Shown: positions 15,730 to 23,626 of the stretch, piece by piece
Numbering within the stretch: the stretch's first letter is position 1
How the letters are laid out: each line of letters begins with the position of its first letter
NCBI GenBank assembly: GCA_964473645.1
Contig: CAYYPW010000019.1
Location: 35,350 to 99,349 of the forward strand
From: HdN1 sp964473645
GTDB taxonomy: Bacteria > Pseudomonadota > Gammaproteobacteria > Pseudomonadales > Ketobacteraceae
Length of the DNA stretch: 64,000 nt
Reading direction: 5' to 3'
Notes under the pieces: generated by a model
Seen by the model: the letters and a program-made list of their open reading frames with translations, nothing else
Database searches by the model: none
Told to the model about the DNA's origin: nothing
Position numbers and translations under genes: made by a program

Positions 15730-17739
15730 TCAATAGATAACGGTTCTCTTCACTGTTAACGTCGCCGGGAGGGGCTCCGGCTCAAGTTCGGCGTAACTTA
15801 ATGGTAAATCATCAGCGGGTAAAGGCGCTTTTCCTCTATTTTTTTTCGTAGGCTTATTTTCTTTCGTAAACTCTGGGGCAACTGGGACCTGAGAGGTCAC
15901 TGAGTTCTGAACCTCCTTCGCTTTTTGAGCTTGCGCTACCGTTGTAGCGGAACGTTTATCGCGAGTGGCCCTTTTTGTTTTATAGGCAATGTATATTTCA
16001 ACCGGGTCATCTTCTTCCTCCACTTTCAATGCACCTTTGCGTCTTAGTTTAAATATCTCTTTACGCATTTTTAGTGTATGCGGCGTGAAACACCAAGGAC
16101 GAGCAGCCGTCAATATTCCAAGTTCTGATCCATCCTCGAAAAAAGCATGCACTTGACGTAAGTCTTTGCTATTGAAATAAATATTCAAGTATTTGTTCAC
16201 TAGTCCTGTGGAGCGAGACAAAACTTCGTTCGAATATTTTACATTTTCAAAATTGATATAAGGACGTTTTCCAGACTCTGCCTTACCCTTCACTTGCACG
16301 CGCTTGGCTTCCCCCATTAAAAACATTGTGCTTTGCCGCACTCGCGCCAAGTTTCTAACCTGCAATTTCCCGGCAGAAAGACAATGGCGAAGAAATTCAA
16401 GCGGACTTCGATTGTTTAACGATGGATGTGGTCTTCCGTTGAGACTCCATATCCAGACGTCGATAAGCTCTTCTAGCTCATCGTAAGTCATAAGCAAGGA
16501 GAGGTCGCCGTTTGGGTCAGCGATGGATCGTACTGCATCGAAGGGATGACTTCCCGTCGTGCCCGGAACACGATGCGCAAAATGACGGGCGAGCATATTA
16601 AAGAATGATTCAATAAAAGGCCGATCATTGGGTTCACCGGGAGGACCAAATTCCGGCCAGCACCCGACGAACTGCGAAAGTGCCGAAAGCGCTTGCTCAG
16701 ACAGGTGCGCTGCGGCATTATCAAGACGAATAATATCCCAACATGCGTACGCCAACTCTGGAAATACGGCGTTAGGGAATCCGCCTTCCTCCGAGTACTC
16801 CAGTTTGGGAATAGTAAGCTTGTGTTTCTGATGAGGCTTTAGGGCGTTTTGTACGGCTTCAATGATGTCCTGACGCCCGTATTCCGGTGCAAGCACCAAC
16901 TGGTATCCAAGAATTGCTCGGCTAACGATATCCTTGATGACAACAACCCAAATCCTAGTAATCTCTATTTTGGATGCGCATCCAAATTGATCCGTTATGG
17001 AAACGGTGAGTCGTAAATCAAGTTTGTGGCCATCAATCTCCACTATTTGATAAGGAATCATAGCAGATGGTTTCAACGGATTATCCTCTATCCATATTCC
17101 CTGCAGCCGCTTTCCCTTCCCGGCCGCAACTAATGCCGGGTGTTCGGAAATCAATTTCTTGATGTATGTATTTAGCGAGCGACTACCAAGATATTCTTGA
17201 TTGAGGGGATAGTCGTCTTCGGCAATGCCGAGTTTCCGGCATCTTCTAATGAATTCGGCGTGAACCTGCCTCACGTTTAGACTTTTATCACTGATGCTTC
17301 TGCCTTTGCCGAGAGCCGCTTTTACTCTGCTCTTTATAAATTCATCAAGCACAGGATATTTTTGAAGCAAAAATTGAAATGCACCTGCTGTTCCCTTCGA
17401 CTTATGCTTTGGGGTATCGTTCGGTGGCTTGGTAAGTTGATATTGTTTAATTCTGGATTGTGGTATAAGTCCCCGAAATCCATATATTCTGCCATCTTTG
17501 TGAGTCTGCAAACATCGAGCAACCAGCCGGAGTATCTGGGTGGCGGGAACGCCGGTTCTTTCCGAAATTTCTGCTATTTTGATTTCTGGATGATCAATAT
17601 ATAATTGGACCGCTTCTTCATTTGCCTGATATTTTTTCCGTTTCTCGTCAGGCATCGCATTGAAATCAACTGACGGCCAATTCGTAAGATCCCTGTAACA
17701 CTCAGGAATGCCACGTCGACTAATGCTGATTTTTGTCAT
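15730..17739 (-). CDS. tnsB: TnsB-type DDE transposase
   Basis: 669 residues, the size of Tn7 TnsB. An N-terminal helix-turn-helix region is followed by an rve/RNase H-like core: Asp in YQIVEIDGHKLD, Asp in DIIRLDNAAAHLS and Glu in NDRPFIESFFNMLARHF give a complete DDE triad. A Mu-C-like beta-barrel and a Lys/Pro-rich C-terminal tail follow; the tail should contact TnsC. The start at 17739 forms an ATGA overlap with the tnsA stop, indicating translational coupling; the ATG at 17793 lies inside tnsA. It would bind the element ends and cut and join the 3' strands. Confidence 0.9.
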   Translation of the reverse strand: MTKISISRRGIPECYRDLTNWPSVDFNAMPDEKRKKYQANEEAVQLYIDHPEIKIAEISERTGVPATQILRLVARCLQTHKDGRIYGFRGLIPQSRIKQYQLTKPPNDTPKHKSKGTAGAFQFLLQKYPVLDEFIKSRVKAALGKGRSISDKSLNVRQVHAEFIRRCRKLGIAEDDYPLNQEYLGSRSLNTYIKKLISEHPALVAAGKGKRLQGIWIEDNPLKPSAMIPYQIVEIDGHKLDLRLTVSITDQFGCASKIEITRIWVVVIKDIVSRAILGYQLVLAPEYGRQDIIEAVQNALKPHQKHKLTIPKLEYSEEGGFPNAVFPELAYACWDIIRLDNAAAHLSEQALSALSQFVGCWPEFGPPGEPNDRPFIESFFNMLARHFAHRVPGTTGSHPFDAVRSIADPNGDLSLLMTYDELEELIDVWIWSLNGRPHPSLNNRSPLEFLRHCLSAGKLQVRNLARVRQSTMFLMGEAKRVQVKGKAESGKRPYINFENVKYSNEVLSRSTGLVNKYLNIYFNSKDLRQVHAFFEDGSELGILTAARPWCFTPHTLKMRKEIFKLRRKGALKVEEEDDPVEIYIAYKTKRATRDKRSATTVAQAQKAKEVQNSVTSQVPVAPEFTKENKPTKKNRGKAPLPADDLPLSYAELEPEPLPATLTVKRTVIY

Positions 17740-18392
17740 GCCACCTCCAGAACGAGGTCGTTGCTTAGCGGATTCGACGCTAAATCTCTGCATTTCGCTT
17801 TTCCGCAGTGCAGTAGCTGAAATGCTGCCGCTTTGACGACAACGGGATCATCGCTATTAAGCGTATCAAGGATTTCCTGGAGAGTAACCTCTCCACCAGC
17901 AATGATCATGCGCTGAATTTTCCGCGACATATCCTCGGATATCAGCGCGTGATTAGCCGACAGTTGTCGAATCATTAACGACCAGTTGCAGATTTCGGTA
18001 TTTTTGTTTCGAATTGTTTCTTTGGAGATTATCTTTATATCGATGGCACCGTCTTGCGCCCACGATACAAACGATTTTTGCGAAAAAATTTCCTGTTCGA
18101 GTTTTGATGGTGTTTCGTCAGGCGTTATAAAGATAAATTGGTCGCCTATGTCTCCGGATGTCCAAAAGTCCACAGTGGAATTCTTGCCGAAAAGCTGAAC
18201 AGCGTACGGTCTTTCGCAGAAGCGTTGGATACTGGGATTTCCTTCGATAAGCACCCAGCAATAGAGATTAAGCTCACCGTAGAGTGTGAGCCTACGTGAT
18301 AATTTGGGGCTCCAAACTTCATAGCGATCTTTCCCGAAGGGACGTTTGATAGCCAATGGAGTTTTGAATGACAAACGGTTACTCTGCGCCAT
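17736..18392 (-). CDS. tnsA: TnsA-like endonuclease with a degenerate active site
   Basis: 218 residues immediately upstream of and overlapping tnsB, the place and size of TnsA. The N-terminal half keeps the TnsA pattern: a Glu-containing helix (YGELNLYCWVLIE, E40/E50), CERPYAVQ and a beta strand with Asp75 in VDFW. Where TnsA has the strand ending in Q/E-x-K (Q130-K132 in Tn7), this protein reads FIFITP, so Phe88 and Thr90 replace the acidic/Gln and Lys residues. The C-terminal half is a helical domain presumably contacting TnsC. If the match is right, 5'-strand cutting may be lost. The alignment is by eye. Confidence 0.75.
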   Translation of the reverse strand: MAQSNRLSFKTPLAIKRPFGKDRYEVWSPKLSRRLTLYGELNLYCWVLIEGNPSIQRFCERPYAVQLFGKNSTVDFWTSGDIGDQFIFITPDETPSKLEQEIFSQKSFVSWAQDGAIDIKIISKETIRNKNTEICNWSLMIRQLSANHALISEDMSRKIQRMIIAGGEVTLQEILDTLNSDDPVVVKAAAFQLLHCGKAKCRDLASNPLSNDLVLEVA

Positions 18393-18560
18393 CTTGACCT
18401 CAATCCATTTTCATTAGGACATAGGGTACGGCTTACAGCTTTTACACCGACTGCACGTTAAACGTACTTCAAGACCTGTGTTCAATCAAGCCCTTTGCCT
18501 TAACATTTTTTATAGAGCGTTTTCGCTGATAAACAAATAAGGCGCAAGCTGCATGGCAAA

Positions 18561-18585
18561 CATGCGTAACACCTCTATACGCATG
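18561..18585 (-). terminator. hairpin between helicase and tnsA
   Basis: Perfect 8-base arms CATGCGTA (18561-18568) and TACGCATG (18578-18585) with a 9-base loop, 45 bases after the helicase stop on the minus strand. No strong U-run follows. It could terminate the helicase transcript or belong to a transposon end. Confidence 0.4.
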
Positions 18586-18629
18586 CTGCCCTAATAACAT
18601 GGAAGAATGGAATGAACTGATGTGACCTA

Positions 18630-20030
18630 CTATTTCAGCAGTACCAAACGCTGAATAAATTTGTTTCCGAAACTAACCGTAGCAGAATAATTTGAGGCCA
18701 GCGGTGAACTGTTTTCAATACCTATTGAAGCATCAACGAATTTGTCAGCCGCCCTCTCCTTCCGGCTTTCCAATGCTATGACTGATGATTCATTTTTATC
18801 ACTTCCGGATACCGCATCAAATCCTTCGGAATATGACACCCGCTTTATTGACGCAACCCCATTGGGGAGATTGCAGGTAATTGAATCCGCGTACCGCTCC
18901 ATGCTCTCATCGGCAGGCACGAAAAAATATCCATGTTTTTGAAACCCGTCATTGATTCGTAAAATCCTGCCGAGCACCTGTCTAAAATACATTTCCGTTC
19001 TGATGCGGGACAAGTGGCAACATACGCCTAGCCGTGGAATATTAGTTCCTTCGCTAATCATGCCTACTGATATTATCCATTTGTCCGTTCCATCCCGAAA
19101 TTCTTTTATTATGTTATGTGAGTTGTCGATATGACAGGTGACTACAGGATAATTTTTTCCTGTCATTTTCCTGAGCAGCACTTGGACTTTGTAAGCATGA
19201 CTAATGCTTGCTGTCACGATAAGTCCACCTGCAGTAGATGAGATTCGTCTTGCTTCATCCAATTTTCCATTTGCAATTGTTAAGCAATAGGTAATAAAGC
19301 CTTCGGAATCGATGACGGACGAATATCTTAAGTCGGTGTTTTTTAATAGATCGGATATGGAGGAATGCGTGCTCTTCGTTCCAGCCAGATTGTAGGTGAT
19401 TTTATGATTGTCGATGAGCGTAATAACGGGTACCTTACAAACGCCGTCTCTGATGGCTTCTTTTAAGCCGTATACATAATCACAATGAATTTCACCACGC
19501 ACTTGGCAATAGCGTGCAAGCGCGATCGGAATTTTATCGGAACGCCAAGGAGTTCCAGAAAGTGCCAAGGTATATTTAGCTACACCCTGAATTTTGCGTA
19601 TGATTAGTTCACCCCAGGTATTTGCGTTCGAAAACTCACTACCGGAACAGTGATGGATCTCATCGAAAATAACAAACACCCTATATTTTCTTAATATATC
19701 CCAAAAACGTGGGGATGCCGTCAACATTGCATGATAGGTAAGGCATTTTCCTCTAGCGCCAATGTGTCCGTCACACGGTAATCCCGTTTGCGCCTCCAAT
19801 TCGGCTTGAAAATCCCGCGCGACTGTTACCGAAGGAGAAAAACAAATGACAAAATCGATGACGCCCAATCCAAAAAGACGATCGGCTATGCAGGAAGCGG
19901 CAGTGGTTTTACCTGCCCCCGGTGTCGCGAGACACATAAAATGCGATTGTCCATCAAGATATTTTCTTATGGCAGTTTCAATGCACTCATTCTGCCAAGC
20001 ACGCAACTCACGTTTTTTATGCATGGCCAA
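18630..20030 (-). CDS. SF2 DEAD/DEAH-type helicase of the mobile island
   Basis: 466 residues with superfamily-2 motifs: Q-like WQNECIETA, motif I TPGAGKTT (about 36-43), motif II DEIH (123-126), motif III SGTP (158-161) and a motif VI-like QVLGRILRI. The arrangement is of the UvrB/type III restriction (SSL2-like) group, but there is no nuclease domain; the Ser-rich C-terminal 80 residues are unrecognised. It overlaps the upstream winged-helix gene by 14 bases, so the two are one unit. It is followed, 237 bases on, by tnsA on the same strand. It could be defence cargo or a factor working with the transposon. Confidence 0.75.
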   Translation of the reverse strand: MAMHKKRELRAWQNECIETAIRKYLDGQSHFMCLATPGAGKTTAASCIADRLFGLGVIDFVICFSPSVTVARDFQAELEAQTGLPCDGHIGARGKCLTYHAMLTASPRFWDILRKYRVFVIFDEIHHCSGSEFSNANTWGELIIRKIQGVAKYTLALSGTPWRSDKIPIALARYCQVRGEIHCDYVYGLKEAIRDGVCKVPVITLIDNHKITYNLAGTKSTHSSISDLLKNTDLRYSSVIDSEGFITYCLTIANGKLDEARRISSTAGGLIVTASISHAYKVQVLLRKMTGKNYPVVTCHIDNSHNIIKEFRDGTDKWIISVGMISEGTNIPRLGVCCHLSRIRTEMYFRQVLGRILRINDGFQKHGYFFVPADESMERYADSITCNLPNGVASIKRVSYSEGFDAVSGSDKNESSVIALESRKERAADKFVDASIGIENSSPLASNYSATVSFGNKFIQRLVLLK

Positions 20031-20526
20031 AATCAGACATTAAATTTTCGATAGCCCTAATTTTTCCGGAAAGTGTTGAAATCAGGTCTCTGGTAAGGTC
20101 ATACCGCTTTTGCAAGTTCACTTGCATCATGGGTATTTCTTTATAAATTGCCTCATATTCCTCTGCCTCACCTAAAACAATGAGCATTTCTGTCTTATAT
20201 TGGTTTAGACGATCATGCAATACTTTATGATTTTGCTGCTTTGTTGATGACAACTCTGGCAAAGGCGATACGGAGTCTTCATCAGCATTCTGCATCAATT
20301 TGTATTGATCCGTTCGCCCAAGTTTTGACGGTAGCCTCAGCACCATCCCGTTTGCTTCCAGCCTAAGCAATATTTTGTAGATGTAATGTTGGGCCGCTTT
20401 AGCTGTCTTGTGCTTTGGGTTTGCCATCGCTTGATAGGCGTCACGTAACATTGGGATAGTGAATGCTTTATCCCCATTAGACTTGATAAGTGCTAGAAGA
20501 TCAGGATCAATAGACGTTTTCTTCAT
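20017..20526 (-). CDS. winged-helix plus coiled-coil protein paired with the helicase
   Basis: 169 residues, family not recognised. Residues 1-80 look like a winged-helix domain (AAQHYIYKILLRLEANGMVLRL then a beta wing ending DQYKL). Residues 95-165 form a continuous helix with heptad-like hydrophobics (coiled coil), suggesting oligomerisation or contact with the helicase. It overlaps the helicase start by 14 bases. Its promoter faces that of the XRE gene, with a perfect palindrome between them. Function unknown; DNA-binding partner or regulator of the helicase is inferred. Confidence 0.65.
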   Translation of the reverse strand: MKKTSIDPDLLALIKSNGDKAFTIPMLRDAYQAMANPKHKTAKAAQHYIYKILLRLEANGMVLRLPSKLGRTDQYKLMQNADEDSVSPLPELSSTKQQNHKVLHDRLNQYKTEMLIVLGEAEEYEAIYKEIPMMQVNLQKRYDLTRDLISTLSGKIRAIENLMSDFGHA

Positions 20527-20544
20527 TTGCGTATACTTCAGCAG

Positions 20545-20569
20545 GAATGTCGCGAATTTCGCGACATTC
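20545..20569. promoter_or_regulatory. perfect palindromic operator between XRE gene and helicase operon
   Basis: Arms GAATGTCGCGAA (20545-20556) and TTCGCGACATTC (20558-20569) are exact complements around a single base. It lies in the 67-base divergent promoter region. Its symmetry and position fit binding by the adjacent XRE repressor. Related half-sites (TTTCGTGAC at 20887, TTTCGCGAT at 20986) occur beyond the XRE gene. Confidence 0.8.
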
Positions 20570-20593
20570 TACGTTGTCTCTACCATCGAGACA

Positions 20594-20845
20594 ATGAAAA
20601 CATCTCCCTACTCTCCCCAATATGAAGAATTGCGATCCTGGCTAAAGAATGAGCGGGAGGCAAGAGGTTTAACTTTGCGAGACGTTGCAAAGATTGTGGG
20701 TCGGCATCATTCGATCATTGGAAAGCTTGAACAAAGCAGCCGAAAGATCGACATTGTTGAGTTCGTTGAATACTGTCAGGCATTAGGACTTGATCCTCAT
20801 GAAGGACTGAGGATTATCGAAGGAGCTCGAAGCGACACACAGTGA
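20594..20845 (+). CDS. XRE-family helix-turn-helix regulator
   Basis: 83 residues from the ATG at 20594. The HTH_3 pattern is clear: LKNEREARGLTLRDVAKIVGRHHSIIGKLEQSSRKIDIVEFVEYCQALGLDP. There is no effector domain, so it is probably a small dimeric Cro/CI-like repressor. The longer frame back to 20459 overlaps the divergent gene and the operator and is rejected. It is divergent from the winged-helix/helicase pair and would control both promoters through the palindrome at 20545-20569. Confidence 0.88.
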   Translation: MKTSPYSPQYEELRSWLKNEREARGLTLRDVAKIVGRHHSIIGKLEQSSRKIDIVEFVEYCQALGLDPHEGLRIIEGARSDTQ

Positions 20846-21175
20846 ACGAGCGAATCCGTTGCCGACGGAACTATTACTGCAAAGAAATTTCGTGACGATC
20901 AGACTTTTATTGTGCATTAAAAACGGTATGCCGGAAGTTTGCATTTCTGTTTTTTTGCAACGGCATTACATCTATGATTCCATAAAATTTCGCGATTAAC
21001 GAGGTGCCGGTTTTTATAACGGGGTTGTTAATCTGCGTATTAAGGAGCCGTTTTCTCCCAAGCCGCTCACTCCCAAGTAAATCATCGGTTCGCGTCCACG
21101 ATCAGTTTTTACGATTCTAAATGGATCGCTTCCTGGTTACACTAATGGAATAACATAGAATCGCGAGGATATTGT
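20846..21175. other. non-coding stretch after the XRE gene
   Basis: 330 bases without a gene. It contains the direct repeat ACGATCAG followed by a T-rich run at about 20895 and 21098, and TTTCG(C/T)GA half-sites like those of the XRE operator. These could be transposase-binding repeats of a right end or regulator sites; the data do not decide. Confidence 0.35.
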
Positions 21176-21472
21176 GTGACATTCAGAATTGATGGCAGCA
21201 GGATAGAAGGACGACCAACACCAGTCATTTGGTTGTGGAGTATCAAAGGCGTAAAGGGAATGGGCGTGTACGGTCGTCTAGCAGCACGATTGGGCGAGCC
21301 TGGCCTTTACCTGCTCGACGACCTATCCATCGAAATGGACGAATCTAAATTGATCGATCGAGATTTGCTCGTAAGCGAACGCATGTCGAAAGAGCAGGCA
21401 GATGCTGAGTTTCGATCTGCAATGGAGCGTCTCGATTGGGGGCCTGAGGTTAAAGATCCTTGGAAACGCTAA
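21176..21472 (+). CDS. hypothetical protein, 98 residues
   Basis: No family recognised. It starts at a GTG with a GAGG seven bases upstream. The chain begins with beta-like segments (PVIWLWSIKGVKGMGVYGRL) and ends in a charged helix. No signal peptide, membrane segment or cysteine motif is visible. It stands alone between the XRE gene and a 660-base non-coding stretch at the probable right border of the mobile island, so it may be cargo. The good ribosome site and the balanced composition are the only support. Confidence 0.5.
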   Translation: MTFRIDGSRIEGRPTPVIWLWSIKGVKGMGVYGRLAARLGEPGLYLLDDLSIEMDESKLIDRDLLVSERMSKEQADAEFRSAMERLDWGPEVKDPWKR

Positions 21473-22135
21473 AAAGCCGCGTTGCGCATGTCGATTAAGA
21501 GGCGCAATCAAAATGAAGTACGTAGTGTTGCACCGGCGCTAACACCGGCGACCGGTGAGATTGCCAAGTTTGTTCGATTTGGCAAAATCTAGTACCCAGG
21601 CTTTGGCCAATGTAAACCCGTTGATCGCAATTTGCTCTGTTCGACCCCCTTCCCTTTCCCATCGATTTAGAGTCGTGACACCGGCGGCAGCAGGTTCGTC
21701 TTGCCATTGCTAACTTGTTTCTGGGTATTGAACAACACATCTAGGGTGAAGCCTGCTTCCGCGCGGTTTTGCCATACCGGGTTTAAAGAGCTAAAATTAT
21801 CGGGACGCTAACGTTTTGTTTTTTTTGTGTTTTTCGAGATGCGACGGGATATCACATTTCTTCTTCCGATCGCTGAGATATCACAACTTGGTTTCCAATA
21901 TGTTGGAAGCAATTATGTGACGGGGTTTCTCATATATCCTGTTAAAACAAGGACATAGCAATCAGACAATCAAATCAACTTTGTTTCGTCAGTCGGTCGT
22001 TATCGGTTTTTCCAATAACAAAAAGCCATCTCCTCGTTTGCCTCCCAGAGTCTGTGCCGGTGTGACTGGCCACTTTTCCACAGATGGATTCCTGTTGTTA
22101 GTAAACGGAAGCAACACACTCGCCTGTCGAAGAAA
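21473..22135. other. non-coding stretch with decayed fragments, island border
   Basis: 663 bases. On the minus strand about 21674-21800 a 40-codon frame ends cleanly in a stop (reading ...NRAEAGFTLDVLFNTQ...LLPPVSRL) but is closed upstream by a stop; it looks like the tail of a lost gene. At 21848-21856 and 21877-21885 GATATCACA is repeated directly. Both suggest debris of an earlier mobile element beside the malic enzyme 3' end. Confidence 0.35.
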
Positions 22136-23368
22136 TTACGCGCCAGGCGGCTGAACCGTGGCCACACCGGTAGCTATCGCGGCCATTGCTACTGCCGTAG
22201 ATACGGTCGCCAGCAGTCGATCATCCAAGGGTTTCGGCAAAATATAATCAGGTCCAAACCGCAGTTCATCCACACCGTACAGATCACAAAGCGCCTTCGG
22301 CGCGGGTTCTTTAGCCATTTGTCGAATGGCCACGACCGCCGCGAGTTTCATTGCGTCGTTGATACAGGAAGCACGCACATCGAGCGCACCCCGAAAAACA
22401 AACGGAAACGCCAACACATTATTGACCTGATTGGGGTAATCCGACCGACCCGTGGCAATGATCAGATCGTCCCGGACGCGTTTGGCCGCCACAGGGTCGA
22501 TTTCAGGATCGGGATTGGAGCACGCAAAGATCACGGGATTGGGCGCCATGAGGGCAAGCTGAGCTTCGCTGAGTAAGTTCGCGCCGGACAGACCGATAAA
22601 GACGTCGGCCCCCACCATGGCGTCCGACAGCGTATGTGCGCAGCCACTGGTGGCAAAACAACGCTTGTAATCCGGCAAGAACAGCCGGTCGTTTCTGACA
22701 ACCCCTTGCCGATCGACCATCAGGAGATTGTCAGAATTGAGGCCCAAACACAGTAGCAGGTGTATGCAGGCACACGCTGCTGCCCCTGCCCCCAGGCAGA
22801 CGATCTTAGCGGTCGCAAGGGTCTTCCCCTGAATTTCCAGCGCATTCAGCAAAGCGGCCGCCGTCACAATGGCGGTACCGTGTTGATCGTCATGAAAGAC
22901 TGGGATCTTGCAACGTTGCATCAGCGCTTTCTCGATTTCGAAGCACTCCGGCGCCCGAATGTCTTCGAGATTGATGCCGCCGAAGGTATCGGCGATGGCA
23001 GCGACAACCTCAATGAAAGCCGCTGTCGAATCACAGTTGACCTCAATATCAACGGCATTGATGCCGCCAAATCGCTTGAAGAGCAGTGCCTTGCCTTCCA
23101 TGACCGGTTTGCTGGCCAGGGGGCCCAGATCGCCCAAACCCAGGATAGCGGTCCCGTTGGTGATGACTGCGACGGAATTGCCCTTGCCAGTAAGTGCGTA
23201 AGCCTCCGCGGGATCACGCGCAATGGCCAAAACAGGAGCAGCGACACCTGGGCTGTAGGCCAGCGCAAGATCCTCGGGGGTGGTTGCCGCTTTGGTAATT
23301 TCGACAGAAAGCTTTCCAGGCGTCGGCAATGCGTGATACGCGAGAGCACGCTGGGACAGGGTCATCAT
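22136..23368 (-). CDS. NAD(P)-dependent malic enzyme, short form
   Basis: 410 residues, the length of bacterial malic enzymes without the phosphotransacetylase extension of MaeB. Key blocks are AYSPGVAAPV, TNGTAILGLGDLG, the substrate region FGGINLEDIRAPECFEIE, HDDQHGTAIV and a dinucleotide fold at CLGAGAAACACIHLLL. It would convert malate to pyruvate plus CO2, supplying NADPH or NADH and linking the TCA cycle to pyruvate. NAD versus NADP preference cannot be told. Its 5' side carries the ATGATAAT-type palindrome at 23413-23431, shared with the SpeE-like/RHH cluster; its 3' end faces the mobile island and could be near its attachment site. Confidence 0.9.
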   Translation of the reverse strand: MMTLSQRALAYHALPTPGKLSVEITKAATTPEDLALAYSPGVAAPVLAIARDPAEAYALTGKGNSVAVITNGTAILGLGDLGPLASKPVMEGKALLFKRFGGINAVDIEVNCDSTAAFIEVVAAIADTFGGINLEDIRAPECFEIEKALMQRCKIPVFHDDQHGTAIVTAAALLNALEIQGKTLATAKIVCLGAGAAACACIHLLLCLGLNSDNLLMVDRQGVVRNDRLFLPDYKRCFATSGCAHTLSDAMVGADVFIGLSGANLLSEAQLALMAPNPVIFACSNPDPEIDPVAAKRVRDDLIIATGRSDYPNQVNNVLAFPFVFRGALDVRASCINDAMKLAAVVAIRQMAKEPAPKALCDLYGVDELRFGPDYILPKPLDDRLLATVSTAVAMAAIATGVATVQPPGA

Positions 23369-23412
23369 GAGCTGGGGTTCTCGTTGGGGTATTTATATTT
23401 AAAGCTAATTAC

Positions 23413-23431
23413 ATGATAATGTGATTATAAT
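23413..23431. promoter_or_regulatory. palindromic operator copy 1 (malic enzyme / SpeE-like 1)
   Basis: ATGATAAT, three bases (GTG), ATTATAAT: seven of eight arm pairs are symmetrical. It lies 45 bases before the malic enzyme start. The same pattern recurs at 24625 and 24726. The three-base spacer differs from the single-base spacer of the classical 7-1-7 Fur box. Confidence 0.6.
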
Positions 23432-23468
23432 GCAATGTCACTATCGTGGCCCTTTCAGGAGAAAAGAC

Positions 23469-23549
23469 GTGGCTGCAAAGACCGCAATTGACCACGACTT
23501 GCTTCTCAGTGGACTTGATGTCGTTTCGGCGGGGACTCGCATCGACTGA
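23469..23549 (+). CDS. possible 26-residue leader ORF
   Basis: GTG start with an AGGAG eight bases upstream, 26 codons, then TGA, 78 bases before the SpeE-like gene. It may be a translated leader or a chance frame. Confidence 0.25.
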   Translation: MAAKTAIDHDLLLSGLDVVSAGTRID

Positions 23550-23626
23550 TCAAGATTCAACACCCCGTCACTCAACTTGGCCGTTATTGGCCCAACAATA
23601 GCCCCTGTGTCAGGATAAATGCCGCT

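Larger units (their letters stand above)
13217..18392 (-). mobile_element. Tn7-like transposition module tnsA-tnsB-tnsC-tniQ (ends not resolved)
   Basis: Four genes on one strand in canonical Tn7 order, tightly spaced (ATGA overlap of tnsA/tnsB, 10-base gaps after). Together they specify endonuclease, DDE transposase, AAA+ regulator and TniQ/TnsD target selector. No TnsE and no CRISPR or Cascade genes are nearby, so targeting is presumably by TniQ-recognised DNA. The transposon ends must lie outside these genes, left of 12174 and right of 18392. I could not identify paired TGT...ACA termini. Confidence 0.85.

Noticed and set aside
20459..20593. Upstream extension of the XRE frame
   Set aside because: It crosses the divergent gene and the palindromic operator; the ATG at 20594 gives a normal XRE protein.
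20895..21110. ACGATCAG direct repeats after the XRE gene as a transposon right end
   Set aside because: Only two good copies about 200 bases apart and no counterpart on the left side.
21495..21740. 81-codon minus-strand open frame
   Set aside because: Composition is not protein-like and it lies in a different frame from the better orphan tail at 21674-21800.
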